Assembly: GCF_023273855.1 (NCBI RefSeq)
Contig: NZ_CP096884.1
Location: 2,232,001-2,296,000 of the forward strand
Reading direction: 5' to 3'
Length of the DNA: 64,000 nt
Origin: Seonamhaeicola sp. ML3
GTDB lineage: Bacteria; Bacteroidota; Bacteroidia; Flavobacteriales; Flavobacteriaceae
The notes under the pieces are model-generated. The model was not told the origin of the DNA and searched no databases. It saw nothing but the letters and a program-made list of their open reading frames with translations. Position 1 is the first letter of the stretch, and each line of letters begins with the position of its first letter. Shown here piece by piece: positions 61,527 to 64,000 of this stretch. Position numbers and translations under genes: made by a program.

Positions 61527-62924
61527 GTGAAGAGATATGTGATTTATGGTTTAGTTGGCGTTTTATTTTTGTTGTGGAACTCATGCAAACATCAAGCAAA
61601 AACTGAAGTAGTTTCTTCTGAATTAATTGAAGAAAATATAAAAGAACCCACCATTGTTGAGCAAATAACTGTGGATTCTGTCTGGACTGCCAATGGCGTT
61701 GCTTTCGATTTAAAAACGGTCGGGAACCAACAGTATGTCGCTTATTTTGATAGAGATAGAATGATGACTGTTGCCTCTAGACAATTGGATAGCGATGAAT
61801 GGGTTAAAAAAACCTTACCTAACCAATTGATTTGGGATTCTCATAATTATGTGAGTTTGGGTATAGATGAAATGGGATACATACATGTAAGTGGCAACAT
61901 GCACGTAGACCCATTGGCTTATTTTAAAAGTGAAAAACCATGGGATATCAAAACCATGGTAGCATTGAATACTATGGTGGGCGATGATGAAACAAGAGTG
62001 ACCTATCCTAAGTTCTTTAATGATAAATCTGGAAAACTACTGTTTTCATATAGGTCGGGGAGCTGCGGAAACGGTAATATTTTAATCAATCAATTTTTGC
62101 CAGAGGAACAACAATGGAAACGTTACTTAAATAAACCGCTTTTTGAAGGGGTTGAAAAAGATGATGATAGAGCTGCCTATCACAAGTGGATTAAAGATTC
62201 TAAAGGCGATTTTCACTTTCTTTGGATGTGGCGCTGGACCCCAAAAGTCGAAACCAGCCATAATTTAGCCTATGCAAAAACTTCCGATTTGGTGAATTGG
62301 GTGAATGGTGCAGGTGAAACTGTAGAATTACCGTTTAAACCCGAGGATGAAGCGGTGATGGTTGATGCAACACCATCAAAAGGTGGTTTACACAACAGTA
62401 GGTATAAATTATTTTTAACCCCTCAAGATGAACCCATAGTTGGCTATATCAAATACGATGAACAAGGATTGACGCAATTATATCTAGCAAAATTGGTAGA
62501 AGGAAAGTGGATTTCTAAGCAAATATCAAACTGGGATTTCAGATGGCAATTTATTGATGGAGGAGCCTTCATGACCATTGGAGGAAAGTTCGATTTTGTG
62601 GGTGTTTCCAATGATAACATTTTGGCAATCGACTGGGAAACTGAAAAGGGAGAATCGGGTCGATACACGATAGATTTAGAAACTTTGGAGCATTTAAGTG
62701 GAACAGCTGAAATTAAGCTTAAATACCCCAAAGATTTAAAAAGGCCTTTGACCAAAAGAGAAGGTATGCTTCTGAGAATGGCTTACGATAAGGGCAAATC
62801 CAATCAAGAAAATATAAAATATGTATTGAAATGGGAAGCCAAACATGGAGGCTTTAGGCAGCATGCCCCTGAGGTCATTCCTGAAGGGCCAATAAGTGAA
62901 TTAATACTACTAAAAATACAATGA
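61527..62924 (+). CDS. BNR-type beta-propeller lipoprotein, probable polysaccharide lyase
   Basis: A 465-residue protein from a GTG start; no ATG is available, and the GTG opens directly on a lipoprotein signal (LLWNSC). It is a BNR_4-type propeller with H106 in DSHNYVSLG and H126 in GNMHVDP, 20 residues apart, the same spacing as in the propellers at 5303 and 9104. Other conserved-looking parts are LFSYRSGSCGNGN, FHFLWMWRWTP and SHNLAYAKT. This set of His, Arg and Tyr-rich loops supports uronate beta-elimination. It is preceded by the DUF1593 gene and followed 143 bp later by the double DUF1080 gene. Dehydratase activity on oligosaccharides is an alternative. Confidence 0.68.
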   Translation: MKRYVIYGLVGVLFLLWNSCKHQAKTEVVSSELIEENIKEPTIVEQITVDSVWTANGVAFDLKTVGNQQYVAYFDRDRMMTVASRQLDSDEWVKKTLPNQLIWDSHNYVSLGIDEMGYIHVSGNMHVDPLAYFKSEKPWDIKTMVALNTMVGDDETRVTYPKFFNDKSGKLLFSYRSGSCGNGNILINQFLPEEQQWKRYLNKPLFEGVEKDDDRAAYHKWIKDSKGDFHFLWMWRWTPKVETSHNLAYAKTSDLVNWVNGAGETVELPFKPEDEAVMVDATPSKGGLHNSRYKLFLTPQDEPIVGYIKYDEQGLTQLYLAKLVEGKWISKQISNWDFRWQFIDGGAFMTIGGKFDFVGVSNDNILAIDWETEKGESGRYTIDLETLEHLSGTAEIKLKYPKDLKRPLTKREGMLLRMAYDKGKSNQENIKYVLKWEAKHGGFRQHAPEVIPEGPISELILLKIQ

Positions 62925-63067
62925 AATTAAGTAGCTTTATGCGCTTTTATGGAACTAAATCAGCAAATTTCTGTTATATCTATGAACCATCAGGTTATTA
63001 ATTCATAATAATGGCTTCTATCGAATAACGTAAAAAACTAAATATTAAATAAATAAAAATTAATTAA

Positions 63068-64000
63068 ATGAAAAATGTTTTTGTAGGCTTACTTTTATTA
63101 AGCATTGTATCATCTTGTAAGGTTGAAAAGAGTGATTTTGTACCGCTTTTTAATGGCAAAGACCTAGAAGGTTGGGAAGTGAAAAATGGCACTGCACCTT
63201 TTACTGTTGAGGATGGTGTCATTGTTGGAACTTATGTAGGAAATACACCAAATACGTTTCTGTGTACCAAAGAATCATATTCAGATTTTATTCTCACATT
63301 TGAAAGCTATCTGGAAGATGATGCGAATTCTGGAGTGATGTTCAGAGCTCAGAGCAGACCGGACTACATGAATGGCAGGGTGCATGGTTATCAAATGGAA
63401 ATGGATCCGTCTAAGCGAAAATGGACGGGTGGTATTTATGATGAGGCTAGAAGAAAATGGATATACAATCTTGAGCGAAATCCAGAAGCAAAAAATGCAT
63501 TCAAACTCAACGAATGGAATACATTTCGAATTGAAGCAATCGGAAACAACCTCAGAGTTTGGGTCAATGGAGTACAAACCGCAGACTTAGTTGATGATGT
63601 GGATGATTCTGGATTTATCGGGCTACAGGTGCATTCTATAGGAAAGAAAAAGGAGATTGAAGGCAGGCAGGTGAAATTCAAAAATATCAAAATATGCACA
63701 ACGAATTTAGAGCAGAACCGAAAGGTAATTGAAACACCTATTGTCCAAAATAGTTACCTCACCAATCAGCTTTCCGAAAGAGAAATAGCAGAAGGCTGGA
63801 AACTCCTTTGGGATGGTAAAACAACTGAAGGTTGGAGAGGCGCTAAACTGGATGCATTTCCCGAAGAAGGTTGGTCTATTGAAGATGGCATGCTAATTGT
63901 AGCGGATGCAGGAGGAGAAGAGTCTGAAAATGGCGGCGATATTGTAACTATTAAAGAGTATTCAAACTTTGAGTTGCAAGTAGATTTCCTGTTGACCGAA
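63068..64000 (+). CDS. Two-domain DUF1080 lipoprotein (3' partial)
   Basis: The frame is open from ATG 63068 to the window end (311 codons). A lipoprotein signal (IVSSC, C17) leads into a full DUF1080 domain: FVPLFNGKDLEGWEVKNG, SGVMFRAQSRP, GGIYDEARR, WNTFRIEAIGNNLRVWVNG and FIGLQVHSIG. After a linker, a second domain begins (GWKLLWDGKTTEGWRG near residue 248) and runs off the end. Two DUF1080 domains in one chain are a known arrangement in Bacteroidota and Planctomycetes. It is likely to work on 3-keto-glycosides or related products at the cell surface. The gene was not bounded by a stop codon inside the window. Confidence 0.85.
   Translation, partial: MKNVFVGLLLLSIVSSCKVEKSDFVPLFNGKDLEGWEVKNGTAPFTVEDGVIVGTYVGNTPNTFLCTKESYSDFILTFESYLEDDANSGVMFRAQSRPDYMNGRVHGYQMEMDPSKRKWTGGIYDEARRKWIYNLERNPEAKNAFKLNEWNTFRIEAIGNNLRVWVNGVQTADLVDDVDDSGFIGLQVHSIGKKKEIEGRQVKFKNIKICTTNLEQNRKVIETPIVQNSYLTNQLSEREIAEGWKLLWDGKTTEGWRGAKLDAFPEEGWSIEDGMLIVADAGGEESENGGDIVTIKEYSNFELQVDFLLTE

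Overview
The window is AT-rich DNA from a marine Bacteroidota, most likely Flavobacteriaceae. The basis is the codon usage, the many short lipoprotein and Sec signal peptides, the lack of strong Shine-Dalgarno sites, and the gene families present. Most of it is a polysaccharide utilisation locus (PUL) for a sulfated, rhamnose-rich, uronate-containing polysaccharide. An ulvan-like green algal polysaccharide fits best, but this is an inference from the enzyme set, and other sulfated rhamnans or rhamnogalacturonans are possible.

Layout: (1) 1-707 is the 3' end of a sulfatase gene. (2) 815-2039 is a decayed stretch in which a GH78 rhamnosidase remnant runs directly into the C-terminal remnant of a sugar isomerase. 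(3) 2170-28171 is a tightly packed forward-strand run: two paralogous GH78-like enzymes, a predicted lectin-fold protein, two beta-propeller lyase-like proteins, a DUF1080 protein, a heparinase II/III-like lyase, a sulfatase, a CBM9-like/PKD protein, an amidohydrolase fused to an unknown domain, a GH88 unsaturated glucuronidase, a canonical GH78 and two GH106-like rhamnosidases. (4) 28186-28824 holds two sulfatase pseudogenes. (5) 28843-44629 continues with two GH2 enzymes, a sulfatase, a third GH106-like enzyme, another sulfatase, a GH3 and a RhaT-like rhamnose permease. (6) 44697-53955 is a different module. A minus-strand histidine kinase and sigma54-type (NtrC family) regulator diverge from a forward TolC / HlyD / ABC ATPase / ABC permease operon that ends with a secreted C-type-lectin-like protein. 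A well-matched sigma54 promoter and a perfect 11-bp inverted repeat lie between them. (7) 54090-64000 returns to polysaccharide genes: a sulfatase, an exported enolase-superfamily protein, a GH78, a DUF1593 nucleoside-hydrolase-like lipoprotein, a third beta-propeller protein and a two-domain DUF1080 lipoprotein cut by the window end.

How it fits together (inference): the propeller and heparinase-like proteins would cut the backbone by elimination and leave unsaturated uronates. GH88 would remove those, sulfatases would strip sulfate, and GH78/GH106, GH2 and GH3 enzymes would release rhamnose and neutral sugars. RhaT would import L-rhamnose. An exported lactonase-like amidohydrolase and an exported enolase-superfamily protein suggest that some sugar acid chemistry happens outside the cytoplasm. 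No SusC/SusD pair, hybrid two-component regulator, sulfatase-maturing enzyme, tRNA, rRNA, CRISPR or transposase was found. The uptake and control genes of the locus must lie outside the window, unless this cluster relies on others.
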